A DNA stretch of 64,000 nt from Endocalyx cinctus (lineage: Eukaryota; Ascomycota; Sordariomycetes; Amphisphaeriales; Apiosporaceae): positions 3,162,001 through 3,226,000 of the forward strand of contig BCKC01000005.1 in NCBI GenBank assembly GCA_001600455.1. Direction: 5' to 3'. Made by a program: the position numbers and the translations under genes. This document shows, piece by piece, positions 1-12,088 of this stretch. Each line of letters opens with the position of its first letter. Position 1 is the first letter of the stretch. Below the pieces are notes generated by a model. It worked only from the letters and a program-made list of their open reading frames with translations. It was not told the DNA's origin and searched no databases.

Positions 1-2726
1 AATCAAGGAGTACGTTATAGGTAGCGTATACTCCATACTACTGTGTACACTATTTTTTTTAATTGGAAGCATGACCCGAACACGATAGACGATACGAAGC
101 CAATTGCTAAGACAAATAATCATTTCCTCTATAACTATTCACTATTGATACAGACGAGAAAAGCGTAGAACGTTGATATAACACACGCGGTATAATTACA
201 TATATAATACATGAAGGGATTCAATAAGATCATCTCGTAAAGCTCGGCCGAATCAACTGAATTCGTGATAGATCATTCAGAATACTAGGAAAAAAATTAC
301 TTGCTGCGGAAACTAGTAAGGTAAGTGACCAAGTTACATAGTATAGCACAACTTGTGTTTTAAAATTATAGAGTAATGCAGCATGAAAGAGTGCACGCGT
401 CCTTTGTAGTAAAACAGTTCCACATACGAATAGCTCAGACAAATCAATCAATCTCATTCTCTCTTTTTTCCCTCTATCTTCTTTTCCCTCCTATCTGCTC
501 CACTTTACATATTTGGATTTAGAGGGAAATTCAGATAGAAGATCTTTCTTGATATGGACAATTCAGAGAGAGAGACACGCAGAAAAGACATGTGAATACC
601 GAAAAAAAAAGAGTGTGTGATAATCATCAAAGTTATCGAAAGGATGGGATGAACAGATAGACCGCGGATATACCTATAGAGACGTTTACTATGTACGCAA
701 AGAGGGGTCGGAGAGGTGCACCCTTGAATTTTTGTTACGGAGACTATGACTCTACTAGGAATCTTGCAAGATTTAAGGTAGTATCACATAAAATATGAAG
801 GAGTTGAGGAACTATCGTGGTGTGTGAGCTGCAAGAAAAGCCTCGGAAAAATCCGTCTAACAGGAGTTGGGACGAACGAGAGTACGCTTGGACGCCCGAG
901 GGTAAAAAATGAATTATTAAGAATATCCCATTTCTCCAACCTATTACTTGATCAACGTATCGTCGTCTTTTGATTTCCAAGTAATTCGACGAGTGAAAAG
1001 TAAGAAGAAGAAGAAAAAAAAAAGCTCAAAACTAACTGTTACACTACTACCATACCGACATAGCCTGCTCGGGAAAACCGATATCTGTACTTAACCTACT
1101 TATATATAGATGTAGTACAGTAATGTCAAATGCTTTTTCTCTTATACAATTGTATTTGAAATTTCCGTGTAGTGTATACTACTAAATGATCGACGCTCCG
1201 GGAGCCGCTTTACACGCGTCTCTATTTGGGGCTTAGAAAGATCACTTTTCCACAGTTTCAGCTTCGGAGATCGGATGATTCAAGTGTGAAGGAAATAAAG
1301 GCATTGAATATATTAACACTATCGGACTATGTATGAAATAAGCAATAGTATAATATCGGCGTAGGGTAAGTATTCAACAGTATAAGCCAATGGGATTGGT
1401 TTAACAATCTGCTTTGCTTATATGTACGGAGTACGGAGTATACTAACCTATATGGATGTAGATTATTTTACTTGTACACACTGCATGATTTCTCAAGTAA
1501 TTAAACTGCAATTAGTATATATATACTCCGTGCTTAGGTACTTACTCTGTATATACACAATCGTATTTTGCCTGTTGAACTGAAGAAATCAAAATAAAAA
1601 AGAATTGTCAGGATCATTTCCCGGTATTTATATCCAAATATGATTGACTTCATTGACTGAATGTACCCCGTGGGGAATTGGTTTATATAATAAGTAGTAT
1701 ACCTACCTCTTCATCACTTGGCCGAGGGACGGACAATAATGAATGCAGCAATATTTTGTATCACGCATAATCACAACCAACCACGCCTTAAGACATCAGA
1801 TCATAAGTTATTATCATTATATTATTACTACTACCAAGAAGTTTTTAATTTTAAAAAGACCCTTTTCTTGCTGTACAACAAAATTTCCATTTTCCTTCTT
1901 GTTATTCTTTATAAACATAGTGAATATGCCGTGCACATGGCTTTTTTAAAAAAGAAGGGAAATATTCCCGGGGGTTTTCACTTCCTCCCGAAAGAAGGCC
2001 ATCGATCGTACACTTTGATGAAGATGGTCGGTTTTATCAAGTTGAACGCGGCTAATCGTTTTCCCCTTTTCCTCTCTGAATCTACCCGGTGTCATACTTC
2101 GATAGGGTGGTGTAACCTTTCTGCCTTCATATATCAATTACCCTATGTCATCCATAGATATCCGCTACGTCTAGCTCGAAGCTAGGGCGTGCAAGGATAT
2201 TCTTAAAACATACACCTCTGCCCAAATTCAATTGGGGAGTGTAGATGATATAATGACTTCCTGAAGTTTTCCCGCTACTTCTGATGGTAGCAATAGGTTA
2301 AGTTATGCAGAGTGCATGAACATGGTAGATAGATTGCTTTTTTTTTTTTTCTCTCTCTGCCACTTGGGCGAGAACCTTAGCATATCTCTGTCTCACGTGT
2401 CTAGTTTATCTACTAGAGCTTTTCTGTACTTCCCCGCATCCTCGCACTAACATCCTAAAGCTCGAATCTTTCGACGAGCTAGCATTATATCGACAAAAGA
2501 TGTCGTCTCGGCACAATGGTGAATACGTGCGTCGAGGTTGGATGTTGCGCGGGGTTGGGGAAACCGTTTATTTGGGTATCTCGGATCCTGTATAGATATC
2601 CCTCATGATCGATTGAGCTCTCCCAAATTCAACAGAAACAGTCGACTGAGGAGGCTGGGTATATGTTTTTTTTTTGTTGTGTCGTGATTCGAATTCCATC
2701 GTACTTTCTTCAACTCTCCCCCTCCT
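1..2726. other. Gene-poor AT-rich spacer
   Basis: No ORF here looks like a protein: the longest (155 codons from 1718) has the composition of translated AT-rich DNA and no recognisable domain. The stretch has short A/T runs (poly-T at about 2337-2350), a tandem TACGGAG motif at 1424-1443 and many TATA/GTAC-type palindromic words. The last 100-150 bases probably hold the 3' UTR of the minus-strand gene that ends at 2727. Confidence 0.6.
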
Positions 2727-4828
2727 TCAGCGATAAGGTCTCGGGTCCGGCAACCTCTTACCATCCAAGAACCTCGGGCTGGGCGCATCCTGGTGCGCGT
2801 AGAGCGGCACCTGCTGCTGCCTCCTGGCCTCGAACTGGGCGCGTTCCTCCTCGTCCAGCGCGAAAGCCTTCTTCAGCCAGCCGAACGCGCTCCTCTTCTT
2901 CTTGAGCTCCTTCTTCCCCGTCACCGAGTTGACCGTCTCGACGTTGCTGAGGGTGCTCATGCCCATGGCCGACGGCTGGTTCCGGAGGTGCCCGCCGTGC
3001 GTCGTGTGCGACGTGTACGGCCGCGGAGGCGGGTTCGTCGCCGACGTCCAGGGTCGCTGCTGCAGCGGCGAGTGCGGGCTCGCGCGCACCGGGTAGAAGT
3101 ACTGCTGATCCGACAGCGGCGACGGGAGGTTGTTGTTTCCGTTTCCGTTCGGGAATCGCGGCGGCGGCATGAAATCTCCGTACAGGTCCGCCATCGAAGG
3201 CTCGGCCGGCCGCACCACCTCGAGGTCCGACGCGTACGCCGAATCGGGCGCCCGCGGGGACGGCTGCTGGCGCTGGATGGTCGCGCCCTCGTACCGGGGC
3301 ACCTGCAGCGACGGCGGGTTTCGCGACGGCACTTGGATCACCTCGGGGAGGTTCCCGCCCTTGAGGGATACCCTCTCCCGCAGCGAGGTGCGCTTCGGGT
3401 GCTCGTCCGGCGTCGAGCCTTGGAGTTCGTGCACCGTCGAAACTTCTTCCACCTCTCTGGTCCGGAAAGGCGTTACGGGGGCGGGCGTGGGTGTGGGCGC
3501 GGGCTCCGGCGGTTGAGGTGTGTACGTGCGCGGCTGCAGGATGTACAGACCGACCTCTTCGGCCGGCTCCCGCGTCTGCGTCTCGTGCCCGGTCTCGTTA
3601 TCGTAATCGACGCTGATCACCGTCTCGCGTATCATGTCGAGTTTATGGTCTTCGTCTAATTTGGTTAAATGGCGCTGACCGCCGCCCGACGACGGGTCTC
3701 CTTGGGGAGAGCTTAGAGGGGAATCTTGCGACAGGCTTCTGGGCGATTGGATAGATCGTAACGAACTATCATTTGAGGTGGACTTTTCTGAAGGGTCTGA
3801 GAAGGGAGCAACGCTAAACTATTGGGGATCGATGGTCAGTCCGGCTTCACTTGTCGGTTATACGCATTAACTTGATAAAAACCTACCCTCGTTCTTCGGC
3901 TAACCTCGCCAGCCCGCTGATCCATCTCCGCTACCACATGACCTAACCTGATCAGCCGGCTGTCGAGAGTAGAGGCCAGCGTTTTCAGGTCCATAAAGGC
4001 CTTGTACCAGCCTTGCGCATTCCCCTTCATAGCGTCGAAGATATCCACCAACTCGGGCCGCTGTTGACGCCAGGACCGGTGTTCCTGATCGCCCAGGTAG
4101 ACGGCGAATTCCTTCGTCGCTCTCAGTCCTTCCTCGACATCCTTGACGGTCGCCTCGAGAGCCGTGGTTGTCCGAGAGACGATATGCTCAATCTTCTCGT
4201 TGCCATTGACGATTTGCAGACGGAAATTTCGATCTTCTAGCATGCGCTCGAACGTTTGTAAGTTTTCCATCGGAAGCTTTAGGTGGTCGATTCGCTCGTT
4301 TACGTCCTCGATCGCTAGACGGGTGTCTTCCAACGTCGCCTCTAGAAACTCGTCCACCTCGTCGATGTGACCCTGGAGAATGCTGACGACCTGCTCGTTA
4401 CTATTGGCGATTCCGTTCAGCATGAGGTATACGCCGAAGGAGATCTGAGCCAGCAATTTCCATAACTCGTGATGTTTTTGCCCGGGCCGATATCTCCAAG
4501 GCTCGCTGTATAACTTATGATCCTTCGGCTCGTCCAGCAGACGCGCTCTGCGCTCCTTGGCGTCCCCGAACTTCAGTTTTGGTTTCTGGTCCTGACCGCC
4601 GCCGGTGGCTTCTTGAAGGGATTCGGCGAAGGCTTCCTGCATCCTCGGTATGGGGTGAAGCGGGGCGGCGGCCGGCTCATCTTTGGGCTTCGAGGGCGAA
4701 TTGCTGATCTGTACTTCCTGAGGCTTCAATCTCTGGGGCGCGCGGGGAGGTGGGACCAAGTCGTCATCGTCTTCCGAATCGGAGAGGAGAAACACGGATC
4801 TGTCATCTATGGAAAAAGGTAACGCCAT
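2727..4828 (-). CDS. Conserved fungal coiled-coil/disordered protein, unknown function
   Basis: Two exons, 4828-3887 and 3818-2727, give 677 residues. The intron (3886-3819) has a GTAGGT donor, a CTGAC branch point and an AATAG acceptor. Reading through it would stop the protein after 330 residues, but the downstream frame is open well upstream of its first Met, which supports the join. The N-terminus is acidic (SDSEDDDD near residue 17). Residues about 115-310 are a hydrophobic-patterned helical region rich in E, L and N that looks like coiled coil. The second half is proline/serine-rich and disordered. A basic-aromatic block, KKRSAFGWLKKAF, and an EEER run lie about 45 residues from the C-terminus, a pattern I recognise from uncharacterised ascomycete proteins. 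There is no signal peptide, membrane segment or catalytic motif. I do not assign a function; a scaffold or cortical protein is only a guess. Confidence 0.75.
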
Positions 4829-6489
4829 CGTGCATGCGAAGCAGCACGACGCTTACACCGAAAACACCTTATCAAAATGGGGGAGTACGAAAAAAAAAAA
4901 TATGCTCTCTCTCTCTCTTTTTTTTCTTCTTCTTCTTCTTCTTCTTCTTGTAATATAAACTACGCGGGATATTGGAAAAACAATCAATCTCGAGTGCGAA
5001 AAATAGCGGGGATCAATAAGAAAAAACTGTTGGAGGGTTCGTAAATCGGAGAGTACTAGGCGCCGGCTAGACGATAAATTTGGTGAAACGGTCCCGCAGA
5101 TATGATTTAAAATAGTATTTGTCGGTGGTACGATTAAAAGGGGATAGGGTGGCACTCAGTAGGACCCCTCTCTTAGAACAATGCAAGAAGCCGATAAAAT
5201 TATTCGAGCTGTGCGACTCGGGATATTCAACGCTTGGGTTTTGGTGTTAAAAAAATTATGTGCCTTGTGTGTGTGCGCGTGCGTGCGCGTGAATGTTTTT
5301 CTTTCTTTCTTTCTTTCCCTGGGTTTGTTTTGTGTGTGTATGGTAACGAGTGGAAGGTGTTTATTAGTTAGAGATAGGAAATTTCGCAAATGCGCATATC
5401 CTAGGTCGAGTCGAATTGACCCAAAACAATGGTCATCTAATAAAAACCATGGCTACCTTTTAGGTAGTTTTGCGATGGGGGGAATTAATTTATGGATAAA
5501 ATAGCAAGGTAAGCCGTAGCCCTCTCTTCACCGAAAGCTGTATTGTATGATCAAGTCAAAACGGCTATCGAGATACGATGACGATAGAAGCGTTGAATAT
5601 AGTTTAATCAAATAGGAAGAAAATTGATTGAGGACGTGGTGAAATTGCTTGGAAGTATTGCTGATTTGTTTCACCAAAAGCGCCCGGTTCGGATTGTAGT
5701 GGCGGAAGGGGGTCGAACTACCTGGTAGAATACGAAAAGTGAAAAACCCGGACGCTTCAGGTGAGAAGAAGAACGGCTGAGTCAAATATTGTGTCAGATG
5801 TTGGACGTCGCAATTGTTGGTCGGCTGTTCACAGTATGATGTACATATACATATATGTATATATTACCTAGGTATATATGTATATATATATATATCCGTA
5901 AGACAGCGAAGCAAAAAGCAAAGCAAAGCAAGGCTAGAAAAGGAGAAGAAGACCTCGAAGTACAGAAAAAGAAAAAAAAAAAGAATAGAAGCAAGGCGGT
6001 AACGGTGAGAATAAAAAAGAAATAATAGCAATAATATCAGCTTCCTTTAAAATTAGCGATATGGAGAATATGCATGCAAGTTGATTAGAGAGACGGGAAC
6101 TTGTTGATTTAGTTCTGAAGAACTATCGAAGAAGGAGAGATAGTAAATATACTTAGGTAGATATAAGTTAGTACTTAAGTATATATATATATATATATCT
6201 ATCCTAAGAATATATATATATATATATATAATACTTAGTATATTATACTACCAAATAGTATGGGTGGATGAGTACGGAGTATATAAAATATATATTATTT
6301 GCTTTAAGCCTTTGGGGAGGATATGTATATATTTTTATTTGTTGTAAAGGAGGAGAATAGATATCGAGTACTCGGAGTAATAATAAGAACTGTATTGATT
6401 GCCTTCTTTTGCTTCTTTCAGTTGAACCTACATGAACTGATAGTAAGATGTAGTACAACTTGAAGTAGAGAAGATAATATGACAGAAAT

Positions 6490-6520
<31 letters not shown>

Positions 6521-9238
6521 CGAGGAAGCAAAAAGAAAACTTGTTCTTACACATATTATTATTATATCAATACTTAATACATAGTGTACATAAGCGAACC
6601 TCTCCTACACTCCTCGTGGTACTATATAAAACTACTATTAAGTACTGTGGTATGTACACTATGTAGTATATGTGTATGTATACAGAGAGGCAGACAGGCA
6701 GACAGGTATAAAATACGAAGATAATTATTACTATTTTCATACCGTATCTTCCTTTTTTTCCTTTTCCTATTCTCTCTCTCTCTCTCTTTTTTTTTTTTTT
6801 CTTTCTCTCCCTCTCCCTCTTTGAGGGGCAGAGAGTGGCATTACAGGAGTGGCTAGGCTTTTCTATCACTATTATGTACCTAAGTAGTTAGCACCGATAC
6901 CCCGGCTATCATGGGCTGTCCACGGGTCTGGCTGTCTGGAGCTATTTAGACAGGCAGACAGGGAAAATGCAGCTAAGCCAAACGTTAGATTCGTTATGTA
7001 GACATGCAAACATCATACTGTGCTGTCAATGGCTGGAACTGGTCAGGAACCCGATCCACAGCGGCCCCAATAACGTAGCAATAGTTAATCTGCCATTCTC
7101 CTTGCCAGGTCTACCAAGTCTGCCAGGTCTATCAAGTTCTACCAACTTGGATATTAGTTGTCGCAGCTTTCCCCTGCTATCCTAGCTTTACTATTCCTAC
7201 TTACTTACATAGTACATAGTATGGATATACTCCAACTACGAAGCTTTCGTAAAAACCCCTGATTTATCACATACCAAATTGAGAATTATCTTGCATTAGC
7301 TTAGCTTATGATAACTGGAAAGGGGAAAGAAATTTCTATTGGGAATGGATCCATTTATAGTAACGTATTCTCTCGATCTATCTCTCTCACTCCTATTGTA
7401 ATCAACTACTATGTAGGTTAGTAAAGTAAGTAAAAAAAAAAAAAAAATCAATATTGAGGATCTCAACTTGAGTTAGCGTCGGCTTTCTGACCTCTACTTG
7501 TATTTTACTTACTACTTATGTGATACCACCAGCATGTACGGTAGAATAAATAAAATAAATTACGTGTTCATATACGCCACGAGTACGCAAATCCACGTGT
7601 AGGATTTCACATAGCCTCTCATAACTCTAAAAGCTAATCCTCCAAAGGGAATAAAGTAAAATGTCCTAAAACATAATAAACTTAGTACACGGAAGTTCTG
7701 TATCGGTACTTCAGCTTGATCATCTACAATTCATCCATCTCGCCGATAAATTCCATTACCGACCAATTAAATAACTTGACGCTTACTGCGGGTTCTAGTT
7801 TCTATTCACGCACATTGCGCACTACATACACATAGTGTGCATACATACGCACATGTTCCTGTAAGAAATCCATATATGTATATCTTGTTTTACTCGGCCT
7901 TACGTCGCTGGCTGCATGGCGTCAAAAACTGTACTTTATCAAACCACGGACGAATCACGCATGTCTCTCCTCTTCAAGACTTGTCTTATCCAGCTACTTA
8001 AACCCGGCTATCATTGCCAGATAATCAGAAGTACCTGCATCTCCTGCAGCCAAGAAACATATTTCCTGCAGTGCTTTTTTCTTTTCTTCTTTCTCTTTTT
8101 GAGTCCACCTCCTTTTTATATACATTTCTAGCGTAGCGCACTTTTCTTATTTTTCACTCCCGTTTCTACGGTAGCTAAAATGCCTAGACAAGTTATTATT
8201 TCCTCAAATTACGGTCGGGTATTCCTTCGTGTTACCAATTTCTCTCGTTGAACAGATCATCATCTTTTTTTTCTCGGTAAGTTATCCCCCCTTGTTAACT
8301 AGGGGGAAAATGTCCCTTTGAATTTTTTCTTTGGGTTTTCTTTCCCCTCGCTTTTCTCTCTCTCCTTTTTTTTGGTATTTTGGAGACATGTTAGCGTACG
8401 AAGACGGGTACGTCGGAACAGCCGCGAAACATTGTTTCAACCCCGAAAAGATACGAACCGATGCGCATGCGTATCACACGTGCTTTTCTTATTTTTAGGT
8501 TCAGGAACAAAGAAAAGGCGTTGCATAACCGTTTTTTAGTAGTATATAAATATGATAAGGCTCGCCACTCCAAAAGGTCATTCATGATTTTTTGGAACGC
8601 CACCATTACTACGAGTCCTTCCATCCAACTTCTCTACATTACACTAAAAAAAAAACAGAAAAAGGAATGATTATACAATACCCGAGGTTAAAAAAAAAGG
8701 AAAAAGAGGGGAAACGGTAAAAGAGAAAGTGTGTGAGCGACAGAGATAGAGAGAACGTGAATGATTCGTTGACAAAATCAAAAAATCACCTCTATTCAAA
8801 AGCTTCTCTCAGCTTTACGATTGAAGTGTAAATTCTGATAAGCAGGAAGAGAGACGGAACCAGACCAACGTTTCATACGTACTAGGCAGGTTATTTCACC
8901 AAATCCTCCTCGGCGCGGGGTAAGTAAACGTAAGTAAACTAGGGTGTGTTGGAGGTTAAACTATCGAGGGGACAATACGCAAGGGGGTGGTCTTTTCTCT
9001 CAAGTATTTTTTTCAAAACTGGAGCTGGCAAATGAAATTCATATATATGGAGGATTTATAGGTTACTCAAAAATCTCGGTGTACGTAAGTAGATAGGTAG
9101 CCTGGAGAACTGGAGTATATAAAATAATATCATATCATATCATATTACATATCACATATCATTTCATTCGCGAAGCAAACAATGCATCTATGCTAGGTAG
9201 AATTGTATTCCCCAGGACGGTTCTCCCCCCCTTTTTTT
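4829..9238. other. Long spacer rich in simple repeats
   Basis: About 4.4 kb without a supportable gene. It holds (CTT)n at about 4926-4950, TTTC repeats near 5300, two AT/TA runs at about 6180-6230, an AATA run near 6500-6520, a CT tract near 6770-6790, an 18-bp imperfect tandem repeat (unit like CTGCCAGGTCTAYCAAGT) at about 7093-7145, several poly-A/T runs, and an ATATC/ATCAT run at about 9129-9165. ORFs here are low-complexity translations (runs of K, R, F, Y). Promoter and 5' UTR of the gene starting at 4828 and the 3' UTR of the gene ending at 9239 must lie at its two ends. Confidence 0.6.
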
Positions 9239-10933
9239 TTATTCGCCGCTGATACCGTAGCTCTTGACCCGACTAAAGAAGAACGGCTTATCGTTCTTGA
9301 GCTGAAACACGGCCCAATCGTCCGTCAGCTTATTGTAGCTCCAAAACCCCCTCCAGACGACCTTGTTGCTTCCGGGCGCCCTCTTCCCCGCGTTACGCAG
9401 CGCCAGCTCCATGCGGTATATGTACTTAGGTTTCGTGCCCTCCGTCTCGACGAGGAGGTCGCCCTCCACGCCCTCCGCGACGCTCGTCTCGAACGACGAG
9501 TCCGGAGGCGCGAGCGCGTCGCCTGCCTTGGGGTTGGTCTCGGCCTTCGGGGTCGAGGACGACAGCCTCCAACGACCTATGTGCGCCTGGGCCACGACGG
9601 CCGAGGGGAGGTAAGCGGGCGGGTTCGGACCGCGGTGCAGCTTGACGTTCTCGCGCGTGAGGTGGTGGACGACGTGGGCGGGCTCGTCCGTCGTGCAGAG
9701 GGAGATGACGGACCCGTCGCGGAACAGCCTGAGGTACCGGTAGTAGGTGACGATGTGGACGGGGCTGTTCCACGTGATCTGGTGGCCCGAATGCGCTCCC
9801 GGTCGGACGTAGTTGACCGTCGAGATGTAGCAGCCGTTGAAGCGCACGCGCGGCCGTCGTCGGAACATGGTCTGCCACGAGGATCCGTAGGCGCCGCTGC
9901 TCATGAGCGCGCGGCTCGCGGCGAGGCTCGCGTCCGCGCGTCGTCGTTGTAGATCTTCCACCGTGGAGAAGGCGGGGACCCCGTCCTCGTTCTCTTCGTC
10001 TTCCTCCTCCTCGTCTTCGTCGGCGAGCATTTGGACCGAATCGAGAGGTTCCCAAAGCGGTCCGCAGGCCCAGTGATGATGCATGGCGGCGAAGCCGAAC
10101 TCGGGCCCGAGACATACGCGGCGCCAGATCTGATTCTCCGTCGCGACGAGATAGGCCAGCCGCTTGCAGACCTGAGAGAGGCGAACGAAGTCTCCCACGT
10201 CCGCGACGGCGACGTCCCGAAGGACGTGGACTAGGATCTCGTCCGGGAGCTCGGCTATGAAGCACCTCGGGGCCGGCATGCCCTCGCATTCGGGCGGAAC
10301 GCCTTCGACCTGGAGGCCGGCGAAGCTGGCGATGAGGTCGGGGAGGGAGAGAGCGGGGCCTTCTAGGGAATGGTGGGCCGGGTTCGGGACCGTCACGGAC
10401 GCGTTCGAAGGGTTGGATGATTGGGCCGACTTCCACCGTCCCGGGAAATGCTTCTCCCGGTACAGGATATCGACGCTGCTGTCCATACGGAAGGCTTTCC
10501 GGTAGAGCTGCAGGCTATCCCCGAGCTTGCCGGTGGCCTCCCGTTCTACGGCGGATTCGTAAAACTCGAGAGCCGTCTTAGGCTCTTTTGCCTTCGCCTC
10601 GGAAATGGCATCTTCGCCGTCTAATCGTTGACCCCCTCGAGCTTTGCTAGAATCTGGTTGATCGAATGACGGGGGGATGACATAATCTTCGTCTTCGTCA
10701 AAATGATTCAGAACTTTTGAAGTGGCTCTTTTGTGTGTGTGATCATGTTTCCGTGTGTGATGATGACTAGTGGAGGAAGAAGTAGAAGGTCCGGGTTGAT
10801 TTGTTGCTTTGTTTTGTTGCTGGGGATGCGATTGAGTGCTTGTCACATTCCTCGATCGTGCGGATACCTCAGCCCGCCACTGTTCTCTAAAGCTCTCTAG
10901 CTCAGACTGAATTTCTTGGGATGGTTGGCTCAT
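9239..10933 (-). CDS. pof7: F-box protein of the Pof7/Hrt3/FBXO9 family
   Basis: An intronless ORF of 564 residues. Members of this family are substrate receptors of SCF (Skp1-cullin-F-box) ubiquitin ligases. Order of parts: a low-complexity N-terminus with a His-rich patch (about 57-67); a TPR-like helix pair at about 120-163 (ALEFYESAVEREA, then LYRKAFRMD and the YREKHFP signature); an F-box at about 228-274 (LPDEILVHVLRD, ending IWRRVC); then the long C-terminal domain typical of FBXO9/Hrt3, with FRRRPRVRFNGCYIST, YYRYLRLFRDG, a VAQAHIGRWRL strand and a terminal WSYNKLTDDWAVF block. An acidic Asp/Glu run lies near residues 305-320. The match in order and length is good, so I am confident of the family. 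The substrate in this fungus is unknown. The gene is GC-rich compared with its spacers and lies alone between two long gaps. Confidence 0.88.
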   Translation of the reverse strand: MSQPSQEIQSELESFREQWRAEVSARSRNVTSTQSHPQQQNKATNQPGPSTSSSTSHHHTRKHDHTHKRATSKVLNHFDEDEDYVIPPSFDQPDSSKARGGQRLDGEDAISEAKAKEPKTALEFYESAVEREATGKLGDSLQLYRKAFRMDSSVDILYREKHFPGRWKSAQSSNPSNASVTVPNPAHHSLEGPALSLPDLIASFAGLQVEGVPPECEGMPAPRCFIAELPDEILVHVLRDVAVADVGDFVRLSQVCKRLAYLVATENQIWRRVCLGPEFGFAAMHHHWACGPLWEPLDSVQMLADEDEEEEDEENEDGVPAFSTVEDLQRRRADASLAASRALMSSGAYGSSWQTMFRRRPRVRFNGCYISTVNYVRPGAHSGHQITWNSPVHIVTYYRYLRLFRDGSVISLCTTDEPAHVVHHLTRENVKLHRGPNPPAYLPSAVVAQAHIGRWRLSSSTPKAETNPKAGDALAPPDSSFETSVAEGVEGDLLVETEGTKPKYIYRMELALRNAGKRAPGSNKVVWRGFWSYNKLTDDWAVFQLKNDKPFFFSRVKSYGISGE

Positions 10934-12088
10934 AATGATGGCAATGATAATAACAATAACAATAACAATAACGATGATATTTGGTGCTCACAATGAAAGC
11001 TTTTTAAGTATACTTATAAGTAGGTGTTTAGTAGTAGCAGTCTACGGGTAGTACACACTTCCAATATTATGTAAATTTTTCTTTGTTTATGGAAGGATTT
11101 CAATCTGATATATAGTGGAATATTTTGAGGCTCGACTCTTGATAAGCAAGGAGTTCTATTCCCAATCAATTGAGAGATTTAAATAATAAATATTTCTTCT
11201 ATGTCTATTAATGCTTTTTATTTTTCTTAGGATTGAGATGATCAAATATCCAGTCACTGACCGAGATTATAGGTGAAGTCCACTTGGTAATCTGATTGAC
11301 CTCGCAGTAGTTCATTTGATGTATGGGGATGTTTGATTCTTAGGAAGTCGTTTGTAAGAGTCACTCGGCGAGAATACATATAAAGAGACCAGAATGAATA
11401 CGGAGTACTCTGTACAGTGTAACGGATTACATACAGTGATGCCTCCTGGCCTCTAGGCTTTATAGGTACAGTATCCATTGTACTGTATATACCTAGGCAG
11501 CTAGGTATAGAAGCATTATCTTAACACCGATATTACCGACATATATTTTGGTTAGTGTAGTGTACACAGTACTATGTAAAGTTGTTAAAGACCTCGGGAA
11601 TATCCTGATTGGTTTTTGACCTTTGACCTCGCAGAAGATCGGACAAATCGGACGTATCTTCTAGAAATGTCGGATTTTCGGAAACGGTTGGTAAAGGTAG
11701 TACTGTACAGAGTGGTAGGCTAAGGTACACATTACAGTCGGTATAGATTATATGTACTACCAGTACCACCTACACTACGCAGTAATGACGCGAAGAAAAA
11801 AAAAAAAAAGTTCTAATTTAACCTATTCCGCAATCGCAATTCTTAATAATGCGTCCTTTCCTAAATATTGTACATCATCGGAATTTCTGTGAAGTACATA
11901 TTTATTAATTTATCATTATACAAACTAAATCAAATCACTCTCGAATAGAGCAATAATATATATATATATTGACAAACGTCATATTTGAACTATTAAATTT
12001 TATTACGTATTGTTGTCGGGTTGGACAAAAGTAAAGAAAGGAAGAAAGAAAGAATCTGCTTTTCCCGGTTACCCGGGTCTAGCTCACC
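10934..12088. other. Divergent intergenic region
   Basis: Shared upstream region of the F-box gene (-) and the mitochondrial carrier gene (+). It contains an AATAAC run at about 10948-10976 directly before the F-box start, one TACGGAGTA word at 11399-11407, a poly-A run at about 11795-11809 and a TA run at 11958-11970. No gene was seen: the 65-75 codon ORFs show no protein-like features. Confidence 0.6.

Noticed and set aside
1718..2185. A 155-codon ORF on the plus strand
   Set aside because: Tyr/Phe/Lys-rich translation of AT-rich DNA, overlapped by ORFs in other frames, with no domain or codon pattern like its neighbours.
2793..3659. A 288-codon plus-strand ORF
   Set aside because: Arg-rich antisense shadow of the second exon of the minus-strand coiled-coil protein gene.
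9426..10436. A 336-codon ORF in another frame of the F-box gene
   Set aside because: Arg/Pro/Gly-rich shadow of a GC-rich exon; the 564-residue frame has the F-box and family blocks.
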